Below, in pieces: positions 49,553 through 57,891 of a DNA stretch of 64,000 nt. Source of the stretch: Candidatus Flexifilum breve (lineage in GTDB: Bacteria; Chloroflexota; Anaerolineae; Aggregatilineales; Phototrophicaceae); the NCBI GenBank assembly GCA_016717205.1, contig JADKGC010000004.1, forward strand, positions 62,001-126,000. Reading direction: 5' to 3'. The position numbers were made by a program, and so were the translations under genes. The stretch's first letter is position 1. Each line of letters begins with the position of its first letter. The notes beneath the pieces are model-generated. The model did not search any database. It saw nothing but the letters and a program-made list of their open reading frames with translations, and had not been told where the DNA came from.

Positions 49553-49591
49553 GGGTAAAAGAGAAGAGGTTGGGCAGTGCTGCCCAACCTC
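49553..49591 (-). terminator. Terminator of the decahaem cytochrome gene
   Basis: On the minus strand GAGGTTGGGCA and TGCCCAACCTC pair around a four-base loop and are followed by TTCTCTTTTAC, 32 bases after the stop. Confidence 0.75.
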
Positions 49592-49623
49592 TCTCTAAAC
49601 GGGGATTACGGATCCTCTACGAA

Positions 49624-51780
49624 TTACTCAGCCGGAGCCACATACGGCGCGCGAGTGTAGGAGGACACGTCGCCACCGATGGCTTCGATGCTGTCGTACA
49701 GAACCTGGAGGATGTAATCGGGGTTATGCGCGAACGCACCGGGATCCTTCTGCACGTACTGGTAGTTGTACGCAGCGCGCAGCAGGTTAGGCGTCCACGT
49801 TGCATAGCGATTGTCACCGTTGACTTCTTCCGGATCCGCCACGCCGTTGCCGTTCGTGTCGATGAAGAAGTACGGGTGCGAGTGCGAGTCGTAAGCAATG
49901 CTGGTGCCGACCGTTTCCGTCGCATAGGTCTGGAGCGCCACGAGCAGAGCGTCTTCCAGCGCCATGATTTCATCACGGATCGGTTCTTCAGCGTCGCCGT
50001 CACCGTCATAGTCGATCAATTCGACATCTTCGGTGGCACGGATGAGCAGCACGTCTTCGGCTTCTTCGACGTCATGGCAGTCTTCGCAGACGTTGACCTG
50101 GATCGAGAATTCGTGCACGTCATGGCAGTCCGAGCAGACCTGCGGGGCATCTTCGTCGCCACCGTGGAAGTTACGGCCGTTGTATTCCTTGCCCTCATAC
50201 TGATACGCGCCCTGCGCTTCGCCACCAAACAGCGAGGCACCGGCTGCGAAGTAGTGGACATTACGGAAGGTCAGGCGTTCTGAGACTTCGTCGTCGCCCA
50301 CGCCCGCCGTCCCGATCACACGGTTGACGCTGACAGTCGATTCACGACCCTGATGGCAGGCCAAGCACAGGTTGGCTTCTTCGCCTTCGCCGAAGGTCAG
50401 GCGCGCGCCGCTCGGGAAGGTGACTGCGTCGAGGGTCATGACGGTGAACTCGCTGAGCGAGTCATGGCAGGTCGTGCAGGTCAGCGAATTGGCAATCGGC
50501 TGAGCGACGTTCGAGCCATTGTGGATCCATTCCGGCAGGCCGGTGGCGCTGTGGCAGCGCGCGCAGGTCGCGGGAACTTCGCCTTCAGCATCCCAGTGAC
50601 GGAACGCTTCAGCGGTGACATCAAAGTGGCCGGGGTCGCTGCGCTGCGCGAATTCCATGTCGACCGGTTCGCTGATCTGGCCGTTGAGCGCCGTGATCGA
50701 GTCGAACAGGATCTGGATGGTGTACAGCGGGTTGTGCGCGAACGCACCGGGATCCTTCAGCGAGACCTGGTAGTTATAGGCCGCAGTCAACAGGTTGCCC
50801 GTGAACGACACATACTTGTTGTCGCCGTTGACTTCGTCTTCATCGGCTTCGCCGTTGCCGTTGGTGTCGTTGAAGAAGTACGGGTGGCTGTGCGATTCAT
50901 AGACGATGTCCGCGCCCGCGATTTCGGTCGCGTACGCCTGAATGGCTTCGTACAGCAGTTCCTGCAAGCCCTGAATTTCTTCCGCGATACCTTCGTTGAT
51001 GTCATCATCGCCGTCGTAGTCGTTGAGCGAGCCGTTCATACGGATGAACTGGAGATCTTCGACGCTTTCAGCGTCTTCGTGGCAGTCCTGGCACAGCGTC
51101 AGGTTGACTTCCAACGTGTGCGGGTTGTGGCATTCAATGCAAGTGTCAGCTTCTTCGACATGATGATTCTGCATCATGTAGACCTGACCCTCATACTGAT
51201 AGCCGCCCTGCGCAACCGAGCCGTACAGCGTAGCGGCAGCCGCGTAGTAGTGAATGTTGATGAAGCCCAGTTCCGGGTTGACCGTGTCCATGTCTTCCGC
51301 GAGACCGAGATCCGTCAGCTTCGCGTTGACCGAAACGGTCGACGCGCGGCCCTGATGGCACTGCATGCAGCGAGCGGCATCGCCCGCGCCAGTCACTTCC
51401 GCGCCCGACGGGAAAACGACCGAGTCGAGCGTCATAGTGACGCTGTTATGGCAGGCATCGCAGGTGACCGTCGTGCCGAGGGCGGCCGGCGCGTTGACCA
51501 CGCCGAATTCCGACCCATCCGCGCCGAGGAAATCCTGATAGCCTGGAGTCGAATGGCACTTAGCGCAGCTCTCCGGAATGGCCCCTTCACTATCCCAGTG
51601 AACAAACGCTTCGGCCGTCGCGTCCGCATGTGCGGACGATGCCCACGCGTCGTAGAATTCCGCGAGGAACGGCGGATCTTCCGGCGCATCTTGGGCGAGT
51701 GCACGTGACTGGTTGAGAACCATAAAGCCTACTGCCAGAAGCAGTGTGCCGATCACGGCGAGAAAACGTGACGCCTTCAT
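49624..51780 (-). CDS. Secreted decahaem cytochrome c made of two tandem pentahaem modules
   Basis: 718 residues. A signal peptide (FLAVIGTLLLAVGFMVLNQSRALAQ) is followed by two homologous modules. Module 1 (about 35-385) has CAKCH, CDACH, CMQCH, CIECH, CQDCH; module 2 (about 385-718) has CARCH, CTTCH, CLACH, CSDCH, CEDCH. Each repeats the order HWD.EG..P..CA.CHS, VTMTLD.V.FPSGA, C..CHQGR.STVSVN, F.N.HY.AA.A.L.G, and a helical end with an EF-hand-like loop (DTNGNGEADEDE near 300; DTNGNGVADPEE near 645) before N(L)L.AAYNYQ..LKDPGAFAHNP. No membrane anchor remains after cleavage, so it is exported. GAGGGAG precedes the ATG at 51780. No CXXCK is present, so it is not NrfA. Confidence 0.9.
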   Translation of the reverse strand: MKASRFLAVIGTLLLAVGFMVLNQSRALAQDAPEDPPFLAEFYDAWASSAHADATAEAFVHWDSEGAIPESCAKCHSTPGYQDFLGADGSEFGVVNAPAALGTTVTCDACHNSVTMTLDSVVFPSGAEVTGAGDAARCMQCHQGRASTVSVNAKLTDLGLAEDMDTVNPELGFINIHYYAAAATLYGSVAQGGYQYEGQVYMMQNHHVEEADTCIECHNPHTLEVNLTLCQDCHEDAESVEDLQFIRMNGSLNDYDGDDDINEGIAEEIQGLQELLYEAIQAYATEIAGADIVYESHSHPYFFNDTNGNGEADEDEVNGDNKYVSFTGNLLTAAYNYQVSLKDPGAFAHNPLYTIQILFDSITALNGQISEPVDMEFAQRSDPGHFDVTAEAFRHWDAEGEVPATCARCHSATGLPEWIHNGSNVAQPIANSLTCTTCHDSLSEFTVMTLDAVTFPSGARLTFGEGEEANLCLACHQGRESTVSVNRVIGTAGVGDDEVSERLTFRNVHYFAAGASLFGGEAQGAYQYEGKEYNGRNFHGGDEDAPQVCSDCHDVHEFSIQVNVCEDCHDVEEAEDVLLIRATEDVELIDYDGDGDAEEPIRDEIMALEDALLVALQTYATETVGTSIAYDSHSHPYFFIDTNGNGVADPEEVNGDNRYATWTPNLLRAAYNYQYVQKDPGAFAHNPDYILQVLYDSIEAIGGDVSSYTRAPYVAPAE

Positions 51781-51876
51781 AAAAAACTCCCTCTTTAAAG
51801 CTGCTGCGGTGTTCATGCATCGCAAATAAGCAGACGAGCTCTGCTTTTGAGAGTAACAGACAAGCGTTTTCCCGTA

Positions 51877-51917
51877 TTCATCCCACGATATGAATTTGAC
51901 TCATCCTCTGGGATGAA
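51877..51917. promoter_or_regulatory. Inverted repeat TTCATCCCA-N23-TGGGATGAA upstream of the decahaem gene
   Basis: Nine-base perfect arms at 51877-51885 and 51909-51917, 32 bases apart. Arms and part of the spacer (CCACGA..ATGA) resemble the repeat at 44686-44726. It lies about 100-140 bases upstream of the decahaem start codon. Confidence 0.6.
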
Positions 51918-52017
51918 CTTTGCGAAGCGCCTCAAGGTTCGGTCAGTTTGAGGGGAAATTGATGGAGATTTTGGGGACTGAATCGGGCGGCAGCTATTTA
52001 GAAGAGCGTGAAGTCGT

Positions 52018-52310
52018 TTTAGAAGCAGCGGACGCAATTATGCAGTTTAACTTATAAAGGCGGAGTACCAACCCCACCCCCGGCCCTCCCCGAATTCGGG
52101 GAGGGGAACCAGCAAAAGCGTCTTTTCTCCCCTCTCCCCGCTTGCGTGGGAGAGGGGTTGGGGGTGAGGAGTAATCCGTATCGTTTTCTTAAACTGCATC
52201 ATTGCGTCCCTACACAAACACCGCTTCACGTAGGGACGCGATAAATCGCGTCCGGAAAACTCAAACACCGACCTGTAGACCGACTTCACGCTGTTCTATG
52301 CATTGACTGG
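52018..52310. repeat. Long intergenic repeat, copy split by an inserted element
   Basis: TTTAGAAGCAGCGGACGCAAT (52018-52038) is identical to the start of the copy at 24689. After an insert, the copy resumes with ATTGCGTCCCTAC, the palindrome GTAGGGACGCGATAAATCGCGTCC and the ACCTGTAGACCGACTTCACG..TTCTATGCA block. The gap from 51918 to 52311 holds no gene. Confidence 0.65.
52040..52199. mobile_element. MITE-like insertion nested in the long repeat
   Basis: ATGCAGTTTAA (52040-52050) and TTAAACTGCAT (52189-52199) are perfect 11-bp inverted ends. The interior is the C-rich core (CCCCACCCCCGGCCC..GAGAGGGGTTGGGGGTGAGG) that also fills the MITE at 27650, though the ends differ. ATT on both outer sides could be a target duplication. 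Confidence 0.6.
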
Positions 52311-52311
52311 C

Positions 52312-53283
52312 TTACTTCGCTTCTTCCGAACGGTCGGTGGCGGGCGGCGGCGTGGCGGAGAGCGTTGAGATTTCCGCGCGCCATTCCGGCGTCATCGGCA
52401 CATCGAGCGCCGCCAGCGACGATTCCAACTGGGCGACGCTGCGCGCGCCGACGATGGCCGCGGTCACCGCCGGGTTCGACATCACCCACGCGACGGCCAG
52501 CGTCGCCGGGGTATACCCCTTGTCCGCCGCGTACTGCGTGAACGCCTCGGCAACTTGATAGTTATAGGTATCGCCATAGCGGATGGAGTACATCTTGTTC
52601 TGCACAAGGCGACCGTCTTCGGCCTTCTGTGTGGTCGTGTACTTGCCCGTGAGCAGGCCGCCGCCGAGTGGGCTGTAGGGGATGACGCCCAAGCCTTCGG
52701 CCTGAGCCAGTGGGAGAATCTCGACTTCCGCCTGTCGTTTGACGAGGCTGTACATCGGCTGCAAGACCTCGGCGCGCGCCAGCCCCTGATACGCCGCGAC
52801 GCCGAGCGCCTTCATGATCTGCCACGCCGCCCAGTTACTGATCGCCGGATACAGAATTTTGCCCTGCTGCACGAGATCGTCGAGTGTGCGGACGACGGCT
52901 TCAATGGGCGTGTCGGGGTCGAAGCGGTGGATGAAGTACACGTCGATGCGGTCGGTGTTCAACCGTTTGAGGCTCTTTTCGACCTGCAGTTGGAGATGCC
53001 GCCGCGATGAGCCTTTGTCGTTGACGCCATCGCTCTGCGGGAAGCCAGACTTGGAGGTGATTACCACTTCGTCGCGGCAGTCGGCGATCAGTTTCCCGAG
53101 GATAATCTCGGAGCGCCCGCCCGCGTAGCCGTTCGCGCAGTCAAAGAAGTTGATGCCGACTTCACGGCAGCGGGCGAACATCTTGGCGGATTCGGCCTCG
53201 TCCGCGCTGTCGCCGAAGGTCATGGTGCCCATACACAGCGGCGACACGCGCACGCCGGTGCGCCCTAACAGACGATAGTTCAT
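52312..53283 (-). CDS. Aldo/keto reductase
   Basis: 323 residues, normal for the family. It begins MNYRLLGRTGVRVSPLCMGTMTFG and has the catalytic Asp and Tyr in NFFDCANGYAGGRSE, Lys in VVITSKSGFP and His in DVYFIHRFDPDTPIE, followed by the NADPH-binding end ANPAVTAAIVGARSVAQLESSLAAL-type region. Members reduce aldehydes or ketones with NADPH; the sequence resembles the K+-channel beta/YajO group. AGGAG lies nine bases before the ATG. It stands alone, divergent from the secreted repeat protein. Confidence 0.93.
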   Translation of the reverse strand: MNYRLLGRTGVRVSPLCMGTMTFGDSADEAESAKMFARCREVGINFFDCANGYAGGRSEIILGKLIADCRDEVVITSKSGFPQSDGVNDKGSSRRHLQLQVEKSLKRLNTDRIDVYFIHRFDPDTPIEAVVRTLDDLVQQGKILYPAISNWAAWQIMKALGVAAYQGLARAEVLQPMYSLVKRQAEVEILPLAQAEGLGVIPYSPLGGGLLTGKYTTTQKAEDGRLVQNKMYSIRYGDTYNYQVAEAFTQYAADKGYTPATLAVAWVMSNPAVTAAIVGARSVAQLESSLAALDVPMTPEWRAEISTLSATPPPATDRSEEAK

Positions 53284-53422
53284 GCTGATAACTCCTGTGC
53301 GGTTGATGCACTTCGACTATAGCGCGGACAGGGGAACAAAGCGATGCTTCACTGGTGGGATATCGCGGAACACGATTTGGACTACAATGATTCTTGCTAG
53401 ATATAAATTAGGAGAAGCTGCT

Positions 53423-54517
53423 ATGCGTCGTTTCTGGACACGGTTCGCCGTGCTGGCATTGACTCTTGTGCTCATGCAATCGTTTATAACGGTCAGCGCC
53501 GAGGGGAATCAATATCGGCGCTGGGTTGATGACAAAACCTATAGCTGTACGACAGGCGCGGGTGTGGTTTATGCGAACCTGAATAATCAGAATGTCGAAT
53601 TCAACAACCTGCCAGCCAGTGCGCAGTTCACGATCAACTACATCGACAATGGGGTTAACACGCCCGATGGCCCGTATCCGGTCGAGCAGACCAGCGGGAC
53701 AAAAGCCTACGGGGCGTTTGCCGAATCTTTCCCGGCCTACCCGTTCACGTTCGAGTTCCGTCTCGATACCATCATTGATGGGCTAGTGGTCTATTCAAGC
53801 AGCATAACGATTAGCTGTTCTGGCGATACGGCGAGTACGCCCGTGACGCCCGTCAACGTGGATACCGGTTTTGCGTACCGCCGCTGGTTGAACAACAAGA
53901 CATACAGTTGTACGACCGGGGCGGGCGTCGTCTACGCAAATCTCAGTAATCAGGATGTGGAGTTCAACAACCTGCCGGTTGGAGCCGAATTCACGCTCAA
54001 CTACATCGATAATGGTGTGGTCACGACCAATGGGCCGTATCCCGTGGAGCAGGCCAACGGGACAAAAGTCTATGGGGCATTTGCACAGCCTTTCCCCAGC
54101 TATCCCTTCACGTTTGAGTTCCGGATCGATACGTTGATCAGCGGTGTGGTGGTTTATACGAGCAGCTTGACCATCAGTTGTACGGGCGATACGGCGAGTA
54201 CGCCCATCACACCGGTCAGCGGGCCGCCCGGTGGGCCGGGGTCCAGCTCGGCATCCGCGCCCACCTGTTTGATTACCCTCCCGGCCAATGCAGTGCAGGG
54301 GCGCGTCTTAACGACCACGACCGCGCTGTACAGTCCCGATCCCGCCACAACGACGAACATTGTGCTGGAAGTCGGTAAAGCGTGGTGGGTGATCGGCGCT
54401 CAGGATGGTTACTATCGCCTGTGGATTGCCTGTAATGCAAATGCGCTCTGGGTTCCCGCGGAAGCGCTGGGGCCTAATTACGATATGGGTGGCGCGCCGC
54501 TGCCCGCGGCAGGTTAA
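53423..54517 (+). CDS. Secreted protein with two near-identical repeats and a C-terminal SH3-like domain
   Basis: 364 residues. Signal peptide (FWTRFAVLALTLVLMQSFITVSA), then two repeats of about 110-120 residues, each with YRRW..(D/N)KTYSCTTGAGVVYANL, FNNLP..(A)FT(I/L)NYIDNG and PYPVEQ.(S/N)GTK.YGAFA, ending TISC(S/T)GDTAST. The paired Cys (TYSC, TISC) in each should form a disulfide. A Gly/Ser linker leads to an SH3b-like end (about 280-350: GKAWWVIGAQDGYYRLWIACNANALWVPAEAL). Family of the repeat unknown; surface or extracellular binding is likely. AGGAG precedes the ATG at 53423. DNA of the two repeats is very similar, so the duplication is recent. Confidence 0.8.
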   Translation: MRRFWTRFAVLALTLVLMQSFITVSAEGNQYRRWVDDKTYSCTTGAGVVYANLNNQNVEFNNLPASAQFTINYIDNGVNTPDGPYPVEQTSGTKAYGAFAESFPAYPFTFEFRLDTIIDGLVVYSSSITISCSGDTASTPVTPVNVDTGFAYRRWLNNKTYSCTTGAGVVYANLSNQDVEFNNLPVGAEFTLNYIDNGVVTTNGPYPVEQANGTKVYGAFAQPFPSYPFTFEFRIDTLISGVVVYTSSLTISCTGDTASTPITPVSGPPGGPGSSSASAPTCLITLPANAVQGRVLTTTTALYSPDPATTTNIVLEVGKAWWVIGAQDGYYRLWIACNANALWVPAEALGPNYDMGGAPLPAAG

Positions 54518-54560
54518 CTCTCGGAGCCCTGCGCCGGGCAGGCTGACCCCTTGCCCGGTG

Positions 54561-56036
54561 CTAGCTATCCAGTGGCAGCGTGATCGTGAAGGTCGTCCCA
54601 CGGTTGAGCTTACTTTCACACGTGATGTAGCCGCCGTGCGTCACGATCACCTGCTTGACGATGGCCAAGCCCAGACCCGTACCGCCGATGCTGCCAACGT
54701 TGCTGGCGCGGTGGAAGCCGTCGAAGATGCGTTTCTGATCTGCCTCGGGGATGCCAATGCCGCTGTCGCTCACGCGCAGTACAAAGGCGTTCTTCTCAGT
54801 GCTGAGCGTCATGGTGATGCTGCCGCCCGCCGGAGAATACTTGACTGCGTTGGCCAGCAGATTGGTCAGCGCGCGCCGCAGCAGCGCCGGGTCGACCGGG
54901 TAGCGAAACTCCTCAATGCGTGTCTCAAAGCGCAGGTTGTGCTGTTCGCTGACCGACGCTGCAACGTCTTCGAACAGCGTGCGGCAGAAGCCGACGAGTT
55001 CGACCTGTTCCGGGCTGAAAATGCTCGACAGGTGTTCGATTTTGCCAATCATCAGCACATCATCGACCAGTTGGTTGATGTTCGCCGATTGGCGCTGCGC
55101 TGCGCTCAGTTTTTCGCGAATTTGGTCTAGGCTGAAGGTCTCCGTGTACTTCTCGATGAGCGAGAGGCTCATTTGCAGTGAGGTGAGCGGATTGCGGAAA
55201 TCGTGCACGAGCATCGACACAAAGCGCGATTTGAGTTCGCGTAGTTCGCGCTCATGCTGCAATTCGGCGCGTAGCTCCTCAGCCTTCTTCTGCTCGGTCA
55301 CGTCGATGAACGTGAACATCAGGTTGAGCAGCTTGCCTGTCGGGTCGATCACCTGATTCGCGGCATACTGCAGCACCATTTTCCGTCCCGCGCGCGCCGT
55401 GGAATGGAGCTCACCTTTAATGCTGCGCTGCAGAGTGAGATGCGCGAGCAAACGCTCGGTTTCAGCCGGCGCGCGCAGCAAGTCGCGCAGGCGCGTACCA
55501 ATGACGCTCAGATCCGGGTCAAGCGACCAGAGATCCAGCACCGCCCGATTGATGAAGGTGATCACGCCGCCGATATCGGTCATCACCACCGCGTTGATTG
55601 ACGTGTCGACGGCGTGCCCCAGCACGATCAACTGCCGTTCGGCGGCGCGCTGCGCCAAGCGGAGATTTTGCGTGCGCAGCGCATGGCGCACGGCTTCGCC
55701 CAGGCGACTGAGGCGATCTTTGAGCAGATAATCGGCGGCGCCCTGCTTCATGCAGAAGACCGCTGCTTCTTCGCTGATGCTGCCCGTCACGACGATGAAA
55801 GGAATATCGCGCCCGGTCTTTTGCAGCAGGGCGAGCGCATCCGGCGCGGTGAAACGCGGGAGGGTGTAGTCCGCGAGAATGATGTCTGGGTTGAATTCAA
55901 GCTGGTCGAGAAACGCTTCCGGGGTTTCGACGCGCACCCAGCGGACCTCGTAACCGTCCGCTTCTAGCTCAAGGACCATGATTTCGGCATCGTCCCGCCG
56001 ATCTTCAAGGATGAGCACGTGTATGGGTTCTGGCAT
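54561..56036 (-). CDS. Sensor kinase with N-terminal receiver (REC-PAS-HisKA-HATPase)
   Basis: 491 residues. The receiver (1-122) has LEDRRDD, phosphoacceptor Asp56 in IILADYTLPRF, Thr in VVTGSI and Lys in YLLKDRL, where the usual KPF is replaced by KDR. A PAS domain (about 140-250) follows, then HisKA with His in SMLVHDFRNPLTSL and HATPase_c (NLLANAVKYSP, DSGIGIPEADQ, GTGLGLAIVKQ). As a receiver-first kinase it should act downstream of another kinase. It is the last of three leftward kinase genes (54.6-59.6 kb), with 80 bases separating it from the next. Confidence 0.9.
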   Translation of the reverse strand: MPEPIHVLILEDRRDDAEIMVLELEADGYEVRWVRVETPEAFLDQLEFNPDIILADYTLPRFTAPDALALLQKTGRDIPFIVVTGSISEEAAVFCMKQGAADYLLKDRLSRLGEAVRHALRTQNLRLAQRAAERQLIVLGHAVDTSINAVVMTDIGGVITFINRAVLDLWSLDPDLSVIGTRLRDLLRAPAETERLLAHLTLQRSIKGELHSTARAGRKMVLQYAANQVIDPTGKLLNLMFTFIDVTEQKKAEELRAELQHERELRELKSRFVSMLVHDFRNPLTSLQMSLSLIEKYTETFSLDQIREKLSAAQRQSANINQLVDDVLMIGKIEHLSSIFSPEQVELVGFCRTLFEDVAASVSEQHNLRFETRIEEFRYPVDPALLRRALTNLLANAVKYSPAGGSITMTLSTEKNAFVLRVSDSGIGIPEADQKRIFDGFHRASNVGSIGGTGLGLAIVKQVIVTHGGYITCESKLNRGTTFTITLPLDS

Positions 56037-56116
56037 GAATCAACCTTAATGAGCGCCATAATCGAGTACGATGGTGAGACTTTGCCAGCCAAAGCCTGAG
56101 GCAGGGTGCCGCCGCT

Positions 56117-57769
56117 TTAGGTTTCCGCACAGCCGTTCAGCGTGGCCGCCGACCCGATGGTGAAATAAAAGGTCGCGCCTGCACCGATTTGACCCTCCGC
56201 CCACACCTGCCCGCCATGCCGCGTGATGATGCGTTTAACGATGGCAAGGCCAATGCCTGTACCGTCAAACTCCGCGTCACTGTGCAGGCGTTGAAAGATC
56301 ACAAAGAGTTTATGCGCGTAGTCCGGGTCAAACCCCGCGCCGTTATCTTTGACATAGTAGGCCGTCTGGTCGCCTTTGATTATATAGCCGATTTCCAGAG
56401 TTGGGTTTGTCACTTTGGAAGAATATTTGATCGCATTGGTGATCAGGTTGATCCACACCTGCTGCAGCAGTGACTCATCGGCACAGCCGAGCGGCAGGGG
56501 CTGCACCGTGAACTGTACGTGTGTCACGTCGCTGTGCGCCCGCAGATCATTGAGCACGAACTCAACCAGCACGTTCATGTCGATGGTGGTGCGCCGCATA
56601 GGCTGGCGGCTGGTGCGTGAAAGCTGCAGCAGGTCTTCGACGAGCACATTCATCCGCTGAACGTTGGCTTGAATACGCTCAAAGTAGTGCCGGGCTTTGT
56701 CGGGGAGGTCAGCGGCGTGCTGGTCCTCAATCGCGCGCGTGAACGTTTCAACCGCCCGCAGCGGCGCGCGCAGATCGTGCGACACCGAATAGGTGAAGGC
56801 TTCAAGATCGGCGTTGAGCGTTTCCAACTGGGCGGTGCGCTGGCTCACCCGAGTTTCGAGATCTTCGTTCAACTGCTGCAATTCGGTGGCCGCGCGTTTG
56901 CGCTCGGTGATATCCTGCGCCGCCCCGTAGAACCGGACGACACGCGTCCGGTCTTGATTCCAGATCGGCAGTCGACGAATGTACAGCCAGCGTTTTTCAC
57001 CGTTTTTCGAGATGATCTCATATTCACTGGAGATGGTTTGCCCGCGCAGCACCGCCTGAATTTCACTTTGGGCGCGCACTTGATCGGCTGGCTGGTAGAG
57101 CGAATACGGATTAGTAATCTGCGCCAAATCATCGCGATCATAGCCCGTCAGCGTTTGCAGTGACGCCCCGGTCGCCCATTCTCGCTGAATCTTCCCCTGT
57201 TTGTCGACGGTGTAGCCAAAAGCGTAGTCGGAGATGAGCTGCGAGATAGCCCGGTAGCGCTCCTCACTGAGGCGGATTTCGGCGAGCTGCTGTTCAGCGC
57301 TGCGCCGCGCCGTATCCATGATGAGGCGTCCGACCACGAGTCCGGTCACGCACAAGGCATTCACCAAGATGCCATAGGGCGCGAGCATGCCTTGCACATC
57401 TACGCGCAGTAACAGGATGACCCAGACCATGATGGTCGAACCGATGATCGAGCGGATGCCGCCCAGCACCAGGGCGATGATCGGCGGAAACAAGACCGCC
57501 TGCGCAATCGTGCGCACGACCATCTCGGGGGGGAGGGCGACGCCGATGAACAGGGTGGAAGCCACAATGAACACCGGGCGGATGAACTCCAGCCGCCGCC
57601 AGTAGAGCACCGTCAGCCCGGTGACAGAGACCGTCGACAGCTTGAGCAGGTCGGCAGGGAGGGGGAAATCACTGCGAAACAGCGTGTAGGCCAGCATCAA
57701 CGCGAGGAGGGCGCTGCTGGCGACCATCATCGCGAGGGAGGCTTGTCGTTGGGTGAGTTGGGGCGTCAT
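56117..57769 (-). CDS. Membrane-bound sensor histidine kinase with PAS domain
   Basis: 550 residues. Five or so N-terminal membrane helices (about 10-165, for example ASLAMMVASSALLALMLAYTLF and IMVWVILLLRVDVQGMLAPYGILVNALCVTGLVVGRL) resemble an integral-membrane sensor. A PAS domain with PAC (about 180-300), a coiled coil, HisKA with His in YSVSHDLRAPLRAVE and HATPase_c (NLITNAIKYSSKV, DNGAGFDPDYAHKLF, GTGIGLAIVKRI) follow; the phytochrome-like 'SHDLRAPLR' and 'HKLFVIFQRLH' put it in a different kinase subgroup from its neighbours. The ATG at 57769 has GGAGG five bases upstream. Confidence 0.9.
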   Translation of the reverse strand: MTPQLTQRQASLAMMVASSALLALMLAYTLFRSDFPLPADLLKLSTVSVTGLTVLYWRRLEFIRPVFIVASTLFIGVALPPEMVVRTIAQAVLFPPIIALVLGGIRSIIGSTIMVWVILLLRVDVQGMLAPYGILVNALCVTGLVVGRLIMDTARRSAEQQLAEIRLSEERYRAISQLISDYAFGYTVDKQGKIQREWATGASLQTLTGYDRDDLAQITNPYSLYQPADQVRAQSEIQAVLRGQTISSEYEIISKNGEKRWLYIRRLPIWNQDRTRVVRFYGAAQDITERKRAATELQQLNEDLETRVSQRTAQLETLNADLEAFTYSVSHDLRAPLRAVETFTRAIEDQHAADLPDKARHYFERIQANVQRMNVLVEDLLQLSRTSRQPMRRTTIDMNVLVEFVLNDLRAHSDVTHVQFTVQPLPLGCADESLLQQVWINLITNAIKYSSKVTNPTLEIGYIIKGDQTAYYVKDNGAGFDPDYAHKLFVIFQRLHSDAEFDGTGIGLAIVKRIITRHGGQVWAEGQIGAGATFYFTIGSAATLNGCAET

Positions 57770-57891
57770 GGAGCCTCCTCGCGGTCGATTGGCCGCGCTG
57801 CCCACCCGGTGGACGCGGCACCGGAGAGGGAGTAGGTGAGCGAGCGGGTCGGCATGGGCACAGCGATAGGTTCCTCAGATCAAGGGCGGTG

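Noticed and set aside
50353..51708. A 451-codon open frame on the plus strand opposite the decahaem cytochrome gene
   Set aside because: It is antisense to a clear multihaem gene with signal peptide and ribosome site. Long opposite-strand frames are expected in GC-rich genes, and its translation has no recognisable domain.
42927..51780. Nitrite reductase NrfA or hydroxylamine oxidoreductase in the cytochrome cluster
   Set aside because: No CXXCK motif and no protein with the octahaem HAO spacing were seen. The c554-like protein alone does not establish nitrogen metabolism.
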